Of a stretch of 64,000 bases of DNA, positions 53,855-63,578 are shown piece after piece; the first letter of the stretch is position 1; every line of letters starts with the position of its first letter. The position numbers and the translations under genes are program-made. Under the pieces are notes generated by a model. It worked only from the letters and a program-made list of their open reading frames with translations. It was not told where the DNA came from and did not search any database. The stretch comes from an uncultured Erythrobacter sp. (GTDB lineage: Bacteria; Pseudomonadota; Alphaproteobacteria; Sphingomonadales; Sphingomonadaceae): positions 434,001-498,000 of the forward strand of contig CANMIS010000001.1 in the NCBI GenBank assembly GCA_947498065.1, read 5' to 3'.

Positions 53855-54157
53855 ATGCTGATAGTCATCGGTAAAGCCACAGTCGGAAACGGCGCGATTG
53901 ACGCAGCGCGTGAGGCCTTCACCAAAATGGTCACTGCATCAAACGCGGAAGCAGGCTGCATCAGCTATGCCTATGCGCTCGACGTCCTTGACCCCAGCGT
54001 GATGCACATCGTTGAAAAATGGCAAGATGACGCCGCGCTCGTCGCTCATTTTCAAGCTCCGCATATGGCCGAGTTTCAGACAGCGATCGCCTCGCTCGAC
54101 GTAAAAGTCAGCGAAGTGATGAAATACCAGGCTGACGAGGGCAGCTCGCTGATTTGA
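53855..54157 (+). CDS. ABM-domain (putative quinol monooxygenase) protein 1
   Basis: A 100-aa ferredoxin-fold protein of the antibiotic biosynthesis monooxygenase type. It has IVIGKATVGNGAIDAAREAF, GCISYAYALDVLDPSVMHIVEKW and HMAEFQTAIA. Such dimers act on quinols or aromatics without a cofactor, or bind haem. It lies 27 bases after gshA with AAGGAA before the ATG. Confidence 0.8.
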   Translation: MLIVIGKATVGNGAIDAAREAFTKMVTASNAEAGCISYAYALDVLDPSVMHIVEKWQDDAALVAHFQAPHMAEFQTAIASLDVKVSEVMKYQADEGSSLI

Positions 54158-54164
54158 TGCTGGC

Positions 54165-54464
54165 ATGATTGTCATTACTGGGACGATCCGCATTCCCGCT
54201 GGGACGTTAGATGCGGCCCGACCAGCAATGGAGACAATGATCGCAGCTTCACGGGCAGAAGATGGCTGCCTGCACTATTCTTATGCACTCGATGTCTTGG
54301 ATGACGGGTTGATCCACGTGAACGAGGCTTGGCGCGATAGGACCGCGCTGGATGCCCATTTCGCCAGCGATCACTTGAAGGCATGGCGCAGCCATTTCGG
54401 CCCACTCGGCATCACAGACCGCGACCTGATCTGCCACGAAGTCACCAGCAGCGAGCCGGTCTAA
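54165..54464 (+). CDS. ABM-domain (putative quinol monooxygenase) protein 2
   Basis: A 99-aa paralogue of the preceding gene, 7 bases downstream. It has VITGTIRIPAGTLDAARPAM, GCLHYSYALDVLDDGLIHVNEAW and DHLKAWRSHF. The two share the core GCxxYxYALDVLD, so a tandem duplication is likely. The substrate is unknown, and the pair may form a heterodimer. Confidence 0.8.
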   Translation: MIVITGTIRIPAGTLDAARPAMETMIAASRAEDGCLHYSYALDVLDDGLIHVNEAWRDRTALDAHFASDHLKAWRSHFGPLGITDRDLICHEVTSSEPV

Positions 54465-54470
54465 GCCGTC

Positions 54471-55865
54471 TTACTCGGCGGGTTCCGCCGCCGCGCCTTG
54501 GACGCTGCGCCGTCCGCGGCGATGGGCAAAGCGTTTGAGCCCTGCAAGGCGCGAGGTGATGACCCCATGCTCTTCCATCCAGTCGTAATACTCGCGGTAT
54601 TTGGGGTCCTCGGCCAGCAGATGCGCCTCTTCCGTGCGCGCGCGCCAATAGTAGATTGCGTTCACTGCCAGCAGGAAAAACGTGTTGCGGATCGCGTCCG
54701 TCATTGAGCCATTGGTGACCAGAAACGGCATGACCGAGCACCACCAGAACAGGTTCTTGCTGAGATAGGCTGGGTGCCGGGTAAAGCGATACGGCCCATT
54801 GGTCAGCACGCCGCGATAGGTGAGGTTGGAAAAGCGAATGCCAAACGCGACCGTCGCCCAGGCATAAACCCCGGTGAGGAAGACGAGCCACACAGCCCAA
54901 GCCCACAGCATCGCCGAATTGCCATCAAACCAATGCCCCCAGCCCGCGACATTGTGTTCGTAGCTGAGCACTTGGCCATTGCCGATAATGCCCCACACAA
55001 ATGGCGGATAGCAGATCAGCGCCGCCAGCCAGCCAGCGAGAAACGGATTGCCAGAGCGAATATGCGCATCGAGCGGCCGCATGGTGAAGAGATAACCGAC
55101 CGTGCCAATCTGCACGTCGATCACAAACAGCAAAGCGATCAGGATCAGGCCCAGCTCAACCGGATTGCTGACAATCGCGGCGATATCCGCCTCGACAATC
55201 TGCGCCCAGCCGCCGGGCAGGATGGAGATCATAAATGCTCCGAAGAAGCCCTTGATAATCCACGCGCGCCAGTGCTTTTTGACTTGCTCTAGGTCGGACG
55301 CCTCACGCCCGATCAGCATCGCCCCAAAATGCCATGCGCCATCGCGCGGATTGACCATGTAGCGATCGAGCCAGATGACATAAGGCACAGACAGCACCAC
55401 CAGCGGAATGGCCGCGAACGCCAGCACTTCCATCGCGAACAGATACTGCCCGCTCCAATACCACCGCGCGAGGCAATACAGCCCGCCGATAATGGCCCAG
55501 GTCGCCCACAGCCCGGCGATTTTCACTATCGACACATCGAGGATTTCGGAGGCTGCGCGTTTGCTCGACCAATCAAGCCCGGTTGAAGCGCGCAAATGCA
55601 CCCGGTCGACCAGAACCGACCAGATCGCCATTGGCCCAGCGGTGAACAGCATGGCCGTCAGCGCCGCATAGGGCCCAGACAGCACACCGCGCTGGCCAGG
55701 CAGGTTCAGAAACTCAGCGGTGATCGGGTAAGTGCGGCAGAACAGCAGCCATACGAACAGGCCGAGCAGACCAGCAAGGCCCACGCCAGCGGACACGTCA
55801 CTGGCAGGCAAAACCTTGGCCTGTGTCAGGGCATTATCGCCGGTATCGTTAGCGGTCGCACTCAT
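54471..55865 (-). CDS. Membrane methyltransferase-like protein (ICMT/PEMT C-terminal)
   Basis: A 464-aa protein with about ten TM segments. The C-terminal 180 residues match the isoprenylcysteine carboxyl methyltransferase/PEMT family: GPYRFTRHPAYLSKNLFWW and the SAM-binding RTEEAHLLAEDPKYREYYDW. The N-terminal 280 residues are membrane-embedded and not recognised; ordinary members of the family have only about 200 aa. The substrate is unknown. Confidence 0.78.
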   Translation of the reverse strand: MSATANDTGDNALTQAKVLPASDVSAGVGLAGLLGLFVWLLFCRTYPITAEFLNLPGQRGVLSGPYAALTAMLFTAGPMAIWSVLVDRVHLRASTGLDWSSKRAASEILDVSIVKIAGLWATWAIIGGLYCLARWYWSGQYLFAMEVLAFAAIPLVVLSVPYVIWLDRYMVNPRDGAWHFGAMLIGREASDLEQVKKHWRAWIIKGFFGAFMISILPGGWAQIVEADIAAIVSNPVELGLILIALLFVIDVQIGTVGYLFTMRPLDAHIRSGNPFLAGWLAALICYPPFVWGIIGNGQVLSYEHNVAGWGHWFDGNSAMLWAWAVWLVFLTGVYAWATVAFGIRFSNLTYRGVLTNGPYRFTRHPAYLSKNLFWWCSVMPFLVTNGSMTDAIRNTFFLLAVNAIYYWRARTEEAHLLAEDPKYREYYDWMEEHGVITSRLAGLKRFAHRRGRRSVQGAAAEPAE

Positions 55866-55997
55866 GGAGCCTTGCCCCTAGCGCGAATGGGTTAACAGCT
55901 TTGATAGATTGAGCGCGCCGTCCCGCTTAGGAACAGCGCGCCTCAAATGGTTAATACGCCCGCCGCATGGTCGCGGCCCATTGGCTAACTGTGCGAA

Positions 55998-57347
55998 TTA
56001 CTGCCAAGCGTGAATTGTGCCGCTGTCGTCGAGCAAATACAGCATGTTATCCGCCACGATCGGCGGCAGGCTGACCGGATCGTTGAGCTCTGCAAAGGCC
56101 TGGGCTGAACCCTCGCCCGTGCTGACCCGGTAAAGCGCACCGCGCGAGCTTGCGACCCACAATTGACCGCCAGCCAAGACCGGGCCGGTCCAGAAGATCG
56201 CATCCTTCTTCTTCTCTTCATTGCGGAAGCTTTGCAGCTGAGTGATCCAGCGCACGCGCCCGGTTGAACGTGCAATCGCCAGCAGGCGCGCGTCATCGGT
56301 CAGAGTGAAGATCCACTCGCCTGCAATTGACGGGGTGGAAATGCCCGCGAGATTCAATTCCCAAATGCGCTGTCCGGTGACCAGCTCATAAGCGGCCATC
56401 CGCCCGCCTTGGCCAAGCGCATAGACGCGGCCAGAATCGATGATCGGATCGGCGTCAATATCGGTCAGCGAGCCAACTTGGGTCGAGATATTCGTCCGCG
56501 ACAGCGCATCAGACCACAAGGTGCGGCCATTCTCATAGCGATAGGCCGACAATTCACCGCTGGAATAACCAGCGATCACTGTGCCCTGACCAGCCGCAGG
56601 AGCAGCCACGCCGAACACGCCGGCCTGCGTTGCTGAACCCGAATCGTTCCACAGCAGCTCGCCTGAGTTCGCATCAAGCGCGATCACTTGGTTGTCCTGC
56701 GTCATCACATAGACTTGGCCGAACGCAATCGTTGGCGAACCGCGCAGCGGGCCGGAGGGTTTAACGCTCCAGATCTCTTCGCCAGTGTCTGCGTTCAGCG
56801 CCTTTACATCGCCCGTGCCATTGGTCGCATAGACCCGGCCGCCAGCATAGCTGACCCCGCCGCCAAAGGCCGCCGAGCGCAGATTGTCTTCCATCGACGG
56901 TGCAACTTCCCAGCGCTCAGCGCCAGTCTTCGCATCGAAGCTGTGGATCGCCCCGTCAGAACCAACCGCAAACAGCGAGCCGCCGCCAACAACCGGGGTT
57001 GCCGCCAGCCGCACGCGGTCAGTCGCGCCAGCGATATTGGCGGTCCACGCCTTGGTCGGCGTTTCGGACAATGTGAGGTGGCCGTATGATTTCGCCGCAG
57101 AACCGCCGACCTGCGCCCACTCGGTGTTGGTCTGCGCCGGAGGCAGCACCACGGTTACCTGAGCCAAGGTCGGATCAACGCTTGCCCCGCTCTCAATCCG
57201 CGAAAGGATCGGAGTGCGTTCACCAATGGTTGGGGTCGCCTTTTTGTCGCCGCCGCCAAACAGGCCGCCGCTGCAACCGCTCAAAACAGCGGCCATTGCG
57301 CCGCCGAGAAGAGCCATGCGTGTTGTGTGTTTAACCGTCGTCATCAT
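55998..57347 (-). CDS. bamB: Outer membrane protein assembly factor BamB
   Basis: A 449-aa lipoprotein of the BAM complex that helps insert beta-barrel proteins. The signal peptide ends in VLSGCSGG (lipobox LSGC). The rest is a PQQ-like eight-bladed propeller with repeats such as AVGSDGAIHSFDAKTGAERW, YATNGTGDVKALNADTGEEI and VIALDANSGELLWN. A second Met lies at residue 2, so the start may be three bases later. The YfgM-like gene is directly upstream, as in many proteobacteria. Confidence 0.94.
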   Translation of the reverse strand: MMTTVKHTTRMALLGGAMAAVLSGCSGGLFGGGDKKATPTIGERTPILSRIESGASVDPTLAQVTVVLPPAQTNTEWAQVGGSAAKSYGHLTLSETPTKAWTANIAGATDRVRLAATPVVGGGSLFAVGSDGAIHSFDAKTGAERWEVAPSMEDNLRSAAFGGGVSYAGGRVYATNGTGDVKALNADTGEEIWSVKPSGPLRGSPTIAFGQVYVMTQDNQVIALDANSGELLWNDSGSATQAGVFGVAAPAAGQGTVIAGYSSGELSAYRYENGRTLWSDALSRTNISTQVGSLTDIDADPIIDSGRVYALGQGGRMAAYELVTGQRIWELNLAGISTPSIAGEWIFTLTDDARLLAIARSTGRVRWITQLQSFRNEEKKKDAIFWTGPVLAGGQLWVASSRGALYRVSTGEGSAQAFAELNDPVSLPPIVADNMLYLLDDSGTIHAWQ

Positions 57348-57409
57348 CCGTCCAATCAGACCATTTGTGCCGCGAAAATCCGCGCGCCCAATCCCTATTG
57401 CAATTCGCT

Positions 57410-58222
57410 TTACGGCCCCGTTGGTGCGCCAGCTGGCGCGCCGATAGGAGCTCCACCGTCAGGATCCAGAACGCCTTCCTCTACGAGCAGTTCTTCTGGA
57501 TCTTCGATCGCGTCCACACCCAGCAGACCGGCCATTTGCCGGGCGCGGGCTTGCAGTGTTTCTGGCACGCCGTCTTGCTTCGCAATCGCTGCAAACATCG
57601 CGCCGGCTGCCGCGTCATCGCCGGCCTTCATATGGGCCATCGCGGTCAGCTCGCCTGCGCTGCCAAAGAAGGCATTGCCGGGCACAGCCAAATCGCTGAG
57701 CTTGGCGATCACATCGGCTGGCTCACGCTCATCAAAATTGCTGGCAACTTCGCGAATAGTGGCGAGGCTGCGCAAAGCGGGCGGTGCGTCTGCGTCAGCG
57801 GCTAATTGACCGAACAACTCAACCGCTTTCGCCGTATCGCCTTGTTCCAGAGCCGCGCTCGCTTGCAGCATCAGTGCGCTTGCCTGCGCGCCAGCGCCGC
57901 TATCCGCCGGCAGTTCCGATGCCACTTCGCTTGCCGCGCCAAATTCTCCAGCCTCGGCCTGATCCAGCGCCCGGGTCAGCAATTCTGATTGCTCCTCAAG
58001 CGCCTTTTCCTGCTGGCTATCCCAATACAAGTATCCGCCAAAGGCGAGCAAGATTGACGTCACACCGCCGATTAGAACGGTGCCGTATTTCTTGCCGAAT
58101 TGCTCCAAATCATCCTTGCGAACGGCCTCATCGATCTCGCGCAGAATGACTTCGTCTTCTGCCGCTTTCTTTGCTGCCTTATCGTCTTTGGGAGATTTTC
58201 CGTCAGTAGGGTTCAGCGCCAC
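57410..58222 (-). CDS. YfgM-like tetratricopeptide membrane protein
   Basis: A 270-aa protein with a charged cytoplasmic N-terminus, one TM (GTVLIGGVTSILLAFGGYLYW, about 50-70) and a periplasmic TPR-like domain, the layout of YfgM, a chaperone partner of the Sec machinery. An acidic, Pro/Gly-rich tail follows (GGAPIGAPAGAPTGP). I choose GTG 58222 because GGAAAGG stands just upstream; the open frame begins with TTG at 58237. It is in an operon with bamB. Confidence 0.86.
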   Translation of the reverse strand: MALNPTDGKSPKDDKAAKKAAEDEVILREIDEAVRKDDLEQFGKKYGTVLIGGVTSILLAFGGYLYWDSQQEKALEEQSELLTRALDQAEAGEFGAASEVASELPADSGAGAQASALMLQASAALEQGDTAKAVELFGQLAADADAPPALRSLATIREVASNFDEREPADVIAKLSDLAVPGNAFFGSAGELTAMAHMKAGDDAAAGAMFAAIAKQDGVPETLQARARQMAGLLGVDAIEDPEELLVEEGVLDPDGGAPIGAPAGAPTGP

Positions 58223-58370
58223 GGGGGCCCTTTCCAAAATGCGTTGGTTCTTAAGCTGCCCGCGCTTTTAGGGGCGCATTGCAGCAACCGCAATGGCCGT
58301 TGCAGCCTGTCCCCATAGTTGAGCGGATTGGAGTTGAACCGCAGGTTAAGCAAGTACGCGGCCCTGGCGG

Positions 58371-59522
58371 TTAAATCTCGCGCCCCATCGCGCTGGAATA
58401 GAGCGCGCGGTAGCTTTCGATCATGCGCGCGCGGTCAAACTGGGCGAGCGCTTTCTTGCGGTTGGCCTCACCGATCTCGCTGCGAAGTTCCGGCTTTTCA
58501 GCCAGTTCCTTGAGCATATGGCCGAGCGCTATTGCATCACCCGGCACGCAGATGAAGGGGTGATTGGCCTCGCTCACAATGCTGCGGATGTCGCCAACAT
58601 TGGGCGCGGCAACGGGAACGCCCGCCGCCATTGCCTCGACCACGGAGAGCGGGAATTGCTCGCTCTTGGATGACAATGCGAAAATATCGAATAGGCCCAC
58701 GGCGCTTGCTGGATCGGCCACTTTTCCGGGCAGGTGCACGCGGTGGCTGATCTCCAACTTATCGGCGGCGGCGCGGATCGCGTCCTTGTCCGGCCCCTCG
58801 CCCAGGATCACCAATTGCCAGTTTTCAGGCAGGCCGGAAAATGCCTCAACCAGCATGGTGAGCTGTTTGACCGGGCGCAGTCCAGAGAGCGTTCCGACCC
58901 ATTGCTCACCTTTGTGCTTTACCACCCGCAGCGCATCGGCACGCGGCGTGTTGGCAAAGGCCAAAGTGTCCACTCCATTCGGGATGCGGACGATGCGAGA
59001 GGCGGGCTGATCCCACACTTCCGCTGCGATTTTCTCCAGCGTGCGCGAAGGCACAACGAGACCCGCCGCTTTCCCCAAAGCGATCCGGCGATACCAATTG
59101 CGCCGCGTCTTCAGCTCTTTCGCCTCATCCTCGTTAAAACCATCCTCATGATGGATCAGCGGCGGCAGATCGAAGGCATTGCTGAAGGCGGTGCGCGCCA
59201 TCACCACATCCATTGCGCCCCAATTATACGTCAGCACGAGGTCATAGGGCAGCATCGCGCGAGCGATCTTTTGCAGGCGCGACGGCGATGGCCAGCCGGT
59301 GAGCGATGGGAAGTCTTTTGGAAAATCAACCGCCACGCCTTTGGCGATGCTGTCTCTCGCGCCGAGCTGATCCGGAACGCCAGAGACAATCGAATGCCTG
59401 AGCTTGCCGCAAAAGGCGTTCATCAGGCCAGTCGCGCGCAGCTCTTTGCCTCCGGGCGCAAATGTTGAATGGCAATGCAAAACGCGCAGCACTCCGCTGC
59501 TTTTACTCGTTTTCTTGCTCAT
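58371..59522 (-). CDS. Glycosyltransferase family 4
   Basis: A 383-aa GT-B glycosyltransferase. An N-terminal acceptor domain (VLRVLHCHSTFAPGGKELRA) is followed by a donor domain with WVGTLSGLRPVKQLTML, LVILGEGPDKDAI and SKSEQFPLSVVEAMAAGVP, the E-x7-E motif. It is related to the GT4 at 12256 but not a close copy. It probably acts in envelope or exopolysaccharide synthesis. The start overlaps the stop of the hydrolase gene (ATGA). Confidence 0.9.
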   Translation of the reverse strand: MSKKTSKSSGVLRVLHCHSTFAPGGKELRATGLMNAFCGKLRHSIVSGVPDQLGARDSIAKGVAVDFPKDFPSLTGWPSPSRLQKIARAMLPYDLVLTYNWGAMDVVMARTAFSNAFDLPPLIHHEDGFNEDEAKELKTRRNWYRRIALGKAAGLVVPSRTLEKIAAEVWDQPASRIVRIPNGVDTLAFANTPRADALRVVKHKGEQWVGTLSGLRPVKQLTMLVEAFSGLPENWQLVILGEGPDKDAIRAAADKLEISHRVHLPGKVADPASAVGLFDIFALSSKSEQFPLSVVEAMAAGVPVAAPNVGDIRSIVSEANHPFICVPGDAIALGHMLKELAEKPELRSEIGEANRKKALAQFDRARMIESYRALYSSAMGREI

Positions 59523-60397
59523 CCAACCTGCCCCAGCAGAGCATCAATCGCAGCGCGCGCTTCCGGCTCATCCAGCGTCGGCGCATGGCCCACGCGCGGC
59601 ACCGTGACGCTCGTCATTGCCGAGTGCTTGGCCGCCATTTTCGAGACTGTCTCTTCCGACAAAAGGTCGGACAATTCGCCGCGCACCAAAACCATTGGTA
59701 CGCCGCTTAGCGCCTCAAAGGCCGGCCAAAGATCAGGCGGGGCGGCATTGCCCGGCTCGCTGAACGGCTCCGCGATGGCCATGTCGTAATCATAGCTTAT
59801 CCGGCCATTCTGGCTCACCACCATAGTGCGCTTCGCCATCGCCAGCCATTGGTCGAGGTCATAGTCGGGAAAGGCGACACTGTGCACGCTCTGCATAGAG
59901 CGCGCGGCATGCATCCAGGTGGGATAGCTGCGCTGCTGGCCGACATAGCCGCCAATCCGCTCCAAGCCCGACGGATCAATCTCTGGCCCGATGTCATTCA
60001 GCAAAGCGGCCGCGATCCGGCTCGCATCTTTGCTCGCCATCATCATCGTCATCAGCCCGCCCATGGAGGTTCCGATGGCGATGAAGCGCTCAATCCCCTC
60101 CTCGCCCAGCAGTTTTTCCACGTCGGCGACATAGGTGGGCGGGGAATAGCTGGCGGAATCGGGCGCGTGGTCGCTCATCCCCCGCCCGCGCATTTCCGGC
60201 ACGATCACCCGGTGCGTGGCCGCCAAATGCTCGGCTAAGCCTTCAAAATCGCGGGCATTGCGGGTCAGGCCATGCATGCACACAATCGGTGGGCGAGCGC
60301 CGTTGCCATCATCAGCAGCGGGGCCAGCGTAGTCGCGGTAATGCAGGGTAAGGCCGTCGCTGCTGGTCCAGTAGCGGTCCTGATAAAGGCTCTCCAT
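59519..60397 (-). CDS. Alpha/beta hydrolase
   Basis: A 292-aa alpha/beta-hydrolase. The oxyanion turn is VCMHGLTRNARDFEGLAEHL, the nucleophile elbow is GTSMGGLM (Ser), Asp is in the LVRGELSDLL strand and His in RVGHAPTLDEPEA. The substrate is unknown, possibly an ester or lactone. AAGGAT precedes the ATG. It is cotranslated with the GT4 gene. Confidence 0.88.
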   Translation of the reverse strand: MESLYQDRYWTSSDGLTLHYRDYAGPAADDGNGARPPIVCMHGLTRNARDFEGLAEHLAATHRVIVPEMRGRGMSDHAPDSASYSPPTYVADVEKLLGEEGIERFIAIGTSMGGLMTMMMASKDASRIAAALLNDIGPEIDPSGLERIGGYVGQQRSYPTWMHAARSMQSVHSVAFPDYDLDQWLAMAKRTMVVSQNGRISYDYDMAIAEPFSEPGNAAPPDLWPAFEALSGVPMVLVRGELSDLLSEETVSKMAAKHSAMTSVTVPRVGHAPTLDEPEARAAIDALLGQVG

Positions 60398-60480
60398 GAG
60401 CGGGCATTAATCCTTCAAATGCAGTCTTTATTGCCAAGTGGCGCTTGCGCCGCTGGCTGCTTGCGCCCACTTATCGCGGC

Positions 60481-61872
60481 ATGCGAGCCGAACCGCAAGC
60501 CGCCGATTATCGGCCAGACACCGCGATTGATGCGCTGGCCGATTGGCTGGGCTCTCCTGTGCGCCCCGCTGACTTTCCCAAGACTGAGATCCGCTTTCGC
60601 AATGATCGCTGGGCGGCAGCGGTCGGATTGGCGGGCCTAAGCGATGATCAATGGACCGCGCATTTCGCCCGGTTTGAGCCGCTTGAGGGCAATCTCAAAC
60701 AGCCGCTCGCGCTAAAATATCACGGGCATCAGTTCCGCAATTACAATCCTGATATTGGCGATGGACGCGGCTTTCTGGCGGCTCAGCTGCGCGGCAGCGA
60801 TGGCCGCCTGCTCGATCTGGGGACCAAGGGCACCGGCCCGACGCCCTATAGCCGCAATGGCGATGGACGGCTGACGCTGAAAGGCGCGGTGCGCGAAGTT
60901 CTGGCGACCGAAATGCTGGAGGCGCTGGGCGTGAACACATCCAAGACCTTCTCGGTGATCGAGACAGGCGAACAGCTGTGGCGCGATGACGAGCCTTCGC
61001 CGACGCGCTCGGCCGTGATGGTGCGGCTATCGCATTCGCACATCCGCATCGGCACGTTTCAGCGGCTGCTCGCCCATGAAGAGCCTGAGAAAATGCAGGC
61101 GCTTATCAGCTATTGCTTGGATCATTTCCCCGGACCAATGCCGCCCGATGATGCGCCCGGACGCGATGAGCCAGCGATCATCCTGATGCATCAGGTGGTC
61201 GAGCGAATGGCTGATTTAGCCGCGAGCTATATGACCAGCGGCTTCGTTCACGGCGTGCTCAACACCGACAATATGAATGTGACGGGCGAGAGCTTTGACT
61301 ATGGCCCGTGGCGCTGGCTGCCGACGTGGGATCCCAGCTTTACCGCCGCCTATTTCGATCATGGCGGCCTCTATGCCTTTGGCCGCCAGCCAGAGGCTTT
61401 GCATTGGAATTGCGGGCAATTGGCGGTTGCACTGCGGCTGGTGGCGGATAGCGACCCACTGATCGCGGCGCTCAATCGCTATGGCGAGCTCTATATGGAG
61501 GCGGTCGCGCGCCGTTGGTGCTGGCGCCTGGGCGTAGAGCCGCGCGGGACGGAGGCGGACACTCAGCTTGTTGCCGCCTGCGAGAAGTCCATGCGCGAGC
61601 AGAACGCCCAGCCTGACGCATTCTTCTTTGCGCATCGAGGCGGGCGCGACGCAGACGGTGAACTGGCCGAGGCCTTTTCAGGTTATGAGTCTGTTGGCAG
61701 CGAGCATTCCTATTGGCAAGGCGAGGCGCAAACCATGTTGGTCGACGATGTAGAAGCGATCTGGGCGGCGATCGATGAAGGCGATGATTGGAGGCTCTTT
61801 CATGTCAAGGTCGCGGCGCTGCGCGAGATGGCCAGCGCGCATGGCGAAGCACCAAGACCAGCCGGGCAATGA
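60481..61872 (+). CDS. selO: Protein adenylyltransferase SelO (YdiU)
   Basis: A 463-aa pseudokinase-fold enzyme that AMPylates proteins. It shows KYHGHQFRNYNPDIGDGRGF, LGTKGTGPTPYSRNGDGRLTLKGAVRE with the ATP-binding basic residues, and GVLNTDNMNVTGESFDYGPWRW with the metal-binding Asn/Asp. The C-terminal tail lacks the end Cys-x-x-Sec/Cys, so it is a short form. The frame opens with TTG at 60445; I prefer ATG 60481. The 277 bases after the gene (61873-62149) are AT-richer and show no gene. Confidence 0.9.
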   Translation: MRAEPQAADYRPDTAIDALADWLGSPVRPADFPKTEIRFRNDRWAAAVGLAGLSDDQWTAHFARFEPLEGNLKQPLALKYHGHQFRNYNPDIGDGRGFLAAQLRGSDGRLLDLGTKGTGPTPYSRNGDGRLTLKGAVREVLATEMLEALGVNTSKTFSVIETGEQLWRDDEPSPTRSAVMVRLSHSHIRIGTFQRLLAHEEPEKMQALISYCLDHFPGPMPPDDAPGRDEPAIILMHQVVERMADLAASYMTSGFVHGVLNTDNMNVTGESFDYGPWRWLPTWDPSFTAAYFDHGGLYAFGRQPEALHWNCGQLAVALRLVADSDPLIAALNRYGELYMEAVARRWCWRLGVEPRGTEADTQLVAACEKSMREQNAQPDAFFFAHRGGRDADGELAEAFSGYESVGSEHSYWQGEAQTMLVDDVEAIWAAIDEGDDWRLFHVKVAALREMASAHGEAPRPAGQ

Positions 61873-62149
61873 CAATTTACAACGCTTTCGCAAATCCTAA
61901 CCAAGTCATTATAAATCCTTGATTTCCCTCTAGGTGGTGCCCCGCAAGGCGGCGTATTGGCGAATTTCATCTCCTGGATGCTAACGGCACTGTGCCCGAA
62001 ATGCGCCTGCCCCCTATCTTTTCATGTGTATTGCAATTAACTGAAGCCAAGAGCTTGGGGAAGCCAGGGTATCGCGGTGTGAAAGGGCATGTAAAAAGCC
62101 TGACATGGCGCGGTAAGGTAAATTCTGGACGTGAGAAAAAGTCTGCAAA

Positions 62150-63562
62150 GTGACTGAAAACACCTACACATCATATGCGCCGGCTACGGGCGAGGAAATC
62201 TGGAGCGGCGCAGCAAGTGACGTTGATGAGGCGGTAAGCCGCGCTCGGCGAGCATGGCCTGAATGGGCGGCAACCCCGCTGGCCGTGCGAATTGAGACCA
62301 TGCGCCGGTTCGTCAATGAAATGCGCACCCGCGCCGATGACATGGCGGCCCTGATCGCCAAGGAAACCGGCAAACCCCTGTGGGAAGCGCGCACCGAAGT
62401 TGATGCGGTGATGGGCAAGGTCGAGATTTCGGCCAATGCCTATAGCGAGCGCACCGGGCGCAAGCGCTTGGACAGCGCGCTGCAAGGCACCTCCGCCGTT
62501 CGGCACAAGCCCCACGGCGTGATGACTGTTCTGGGCCCCTACAATTTCCCAGCGCACCTCCCCAATGGCCACATCGTGCCTGCTCTGATCGCGGGCAATG
62601 TGATCGTCTTTAAGCCTTCGGAAAAGACCCCTGCCGTCGGCCAGGCTTTGGTCGATTGTTTCCATGCGGCGGGCGTTCCAGAGGAGGTGCTGCAAATGGT
62701 TGTCGGCGGCCCTGACGAAGGCAAAGCACTGGTCGGCCACGGCGGCGTGGACGGCGTGCTGTTCACCGGCTCTGCGCAGGTTGGCATTGCGATCAATCGC
62801 CGCCTCGCCTCCAATCCGGGCAAGATTGTCGCGCTGGAGATGGGCGGCAACAATCCTCTGGTCGTCACCGATACGCCGCTGCTGACAGATGCAGCTTCGC
62901 TGATCGTGCAAAGCGCCTTCACCACCGCAGGGCAAAGATGCACGGCGGCGCGGCGGCTGATCATCACCGAAAGCATGTACGATCCGTTGATGGAGGAGCT
63001 GCTGAAGCTCACGCGCAAGCTGATCGTCGATGAGCCTTTTGCCGATCCGCAACCGTTCATGGGCTGCGTGATCGACAATGATATCGCAGATAAGCTGACC
63101 CAGGGCTTCTTGGCTTTGGTCACGCAAGGCGGCAAGCCGCTGGCTCACCTCAAGCGTCCGGATGCGAAGAAGCCGTTCCTGACCCCCGGCATTATCGACA
63201 CGACCGAGGTCGAAGATCGCCCGGATATCGAAATGTTTGGCCCGATCCTGCAAGTGATCAAAGTGCCTGATCTCGATCTCGCCATTGCAGAGGCCAACAA
63301 CACGCGCTTTGGTTTGTCAGCGTCGCTCATCGGCGGCAGTCCTGATGATTTTGGCCGGTTCTGGGCCAATGTCCGGGCTGGGATTATCAATTGGAACCGC
63401 CCGACTAATGGCGCATCATCGTCTCAGCCATTTGGCGGAATTGGGCTGTCGGGCAACCACCGTCCAGCGGCCTTCTATGCGGCGGATTACTGCGCCTACC
63501 CCGTGGCGAGCACGGAAATGGAGCAGCCGCGCGCCAATGTTGCGATTGGTTTGAAGGACTAG
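62150..63562 (+). CDS. astD: Succinylglutamate-semialdehyde dehydrogenase
   Basis: A 470-aa aldehyde dehydrogenase that oxidises N-succinylglutamate 5-semialdehyde with NAD+ in arginine succinyltransferase catabolism. Motifs are GPYNFPAHLPNGHIVPALIAGN, the cofactor loop LFTGSAQVG, Glu in ALEMGGNNPL and the catalytic Cys in TAGQRCTAARR. The other ast genes are not in this window. The start is GTG at 62150. Confidence 0.9.
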   Translation: MTENTYTSYAPATGEEIWSGAASDVDEAVSRARRAWPEWAATPLAVRIETMRRFVNEMRTRADDMAALIAKETGKPLWEARTEVDAVMGKVEISANAYSERTGRKRLDSALQGTSAVRHKPHGVMTVLGPYNFPAHLPNGHIVPALIAGNVIVFKPSEKTPAVGQALVDCFHAAGVPEEVLQMVVGGPDEGKALVGHGGVDGVLFTGSAQVGIAINRRLASNPGKIVALEMGGNNPLVVTDTPLLTDAASLIVQSAFTTAGQRCTAARRLIITESMYDPLMEELLKLTRKLIVDEPFADPQPFMGCVIDNDIADKLTQGFLALVTQGGKPLAHLKRPDAKKPFLTPGIIDTTEVEDRPDIEMFGPILQVIKVPDLDLAIAEANNTRFGLSASLIGGSPDDFGRFWANVRAGIINWNRPTNGASSSQPFGGIGLSGNHRPAAFYAADYCAYPVASTEMEQPRANVAIGLKD

Positions 63563-63578
63563 CGCAGAGCGCAGTCCG

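Noticed and set aside
62171..63253. 360-aa minus-strand frame opposite astD
   Set aside because: Shadow of a well-recognised dehydrogenase, with Arg/His/Gln-rich composition and no domain.
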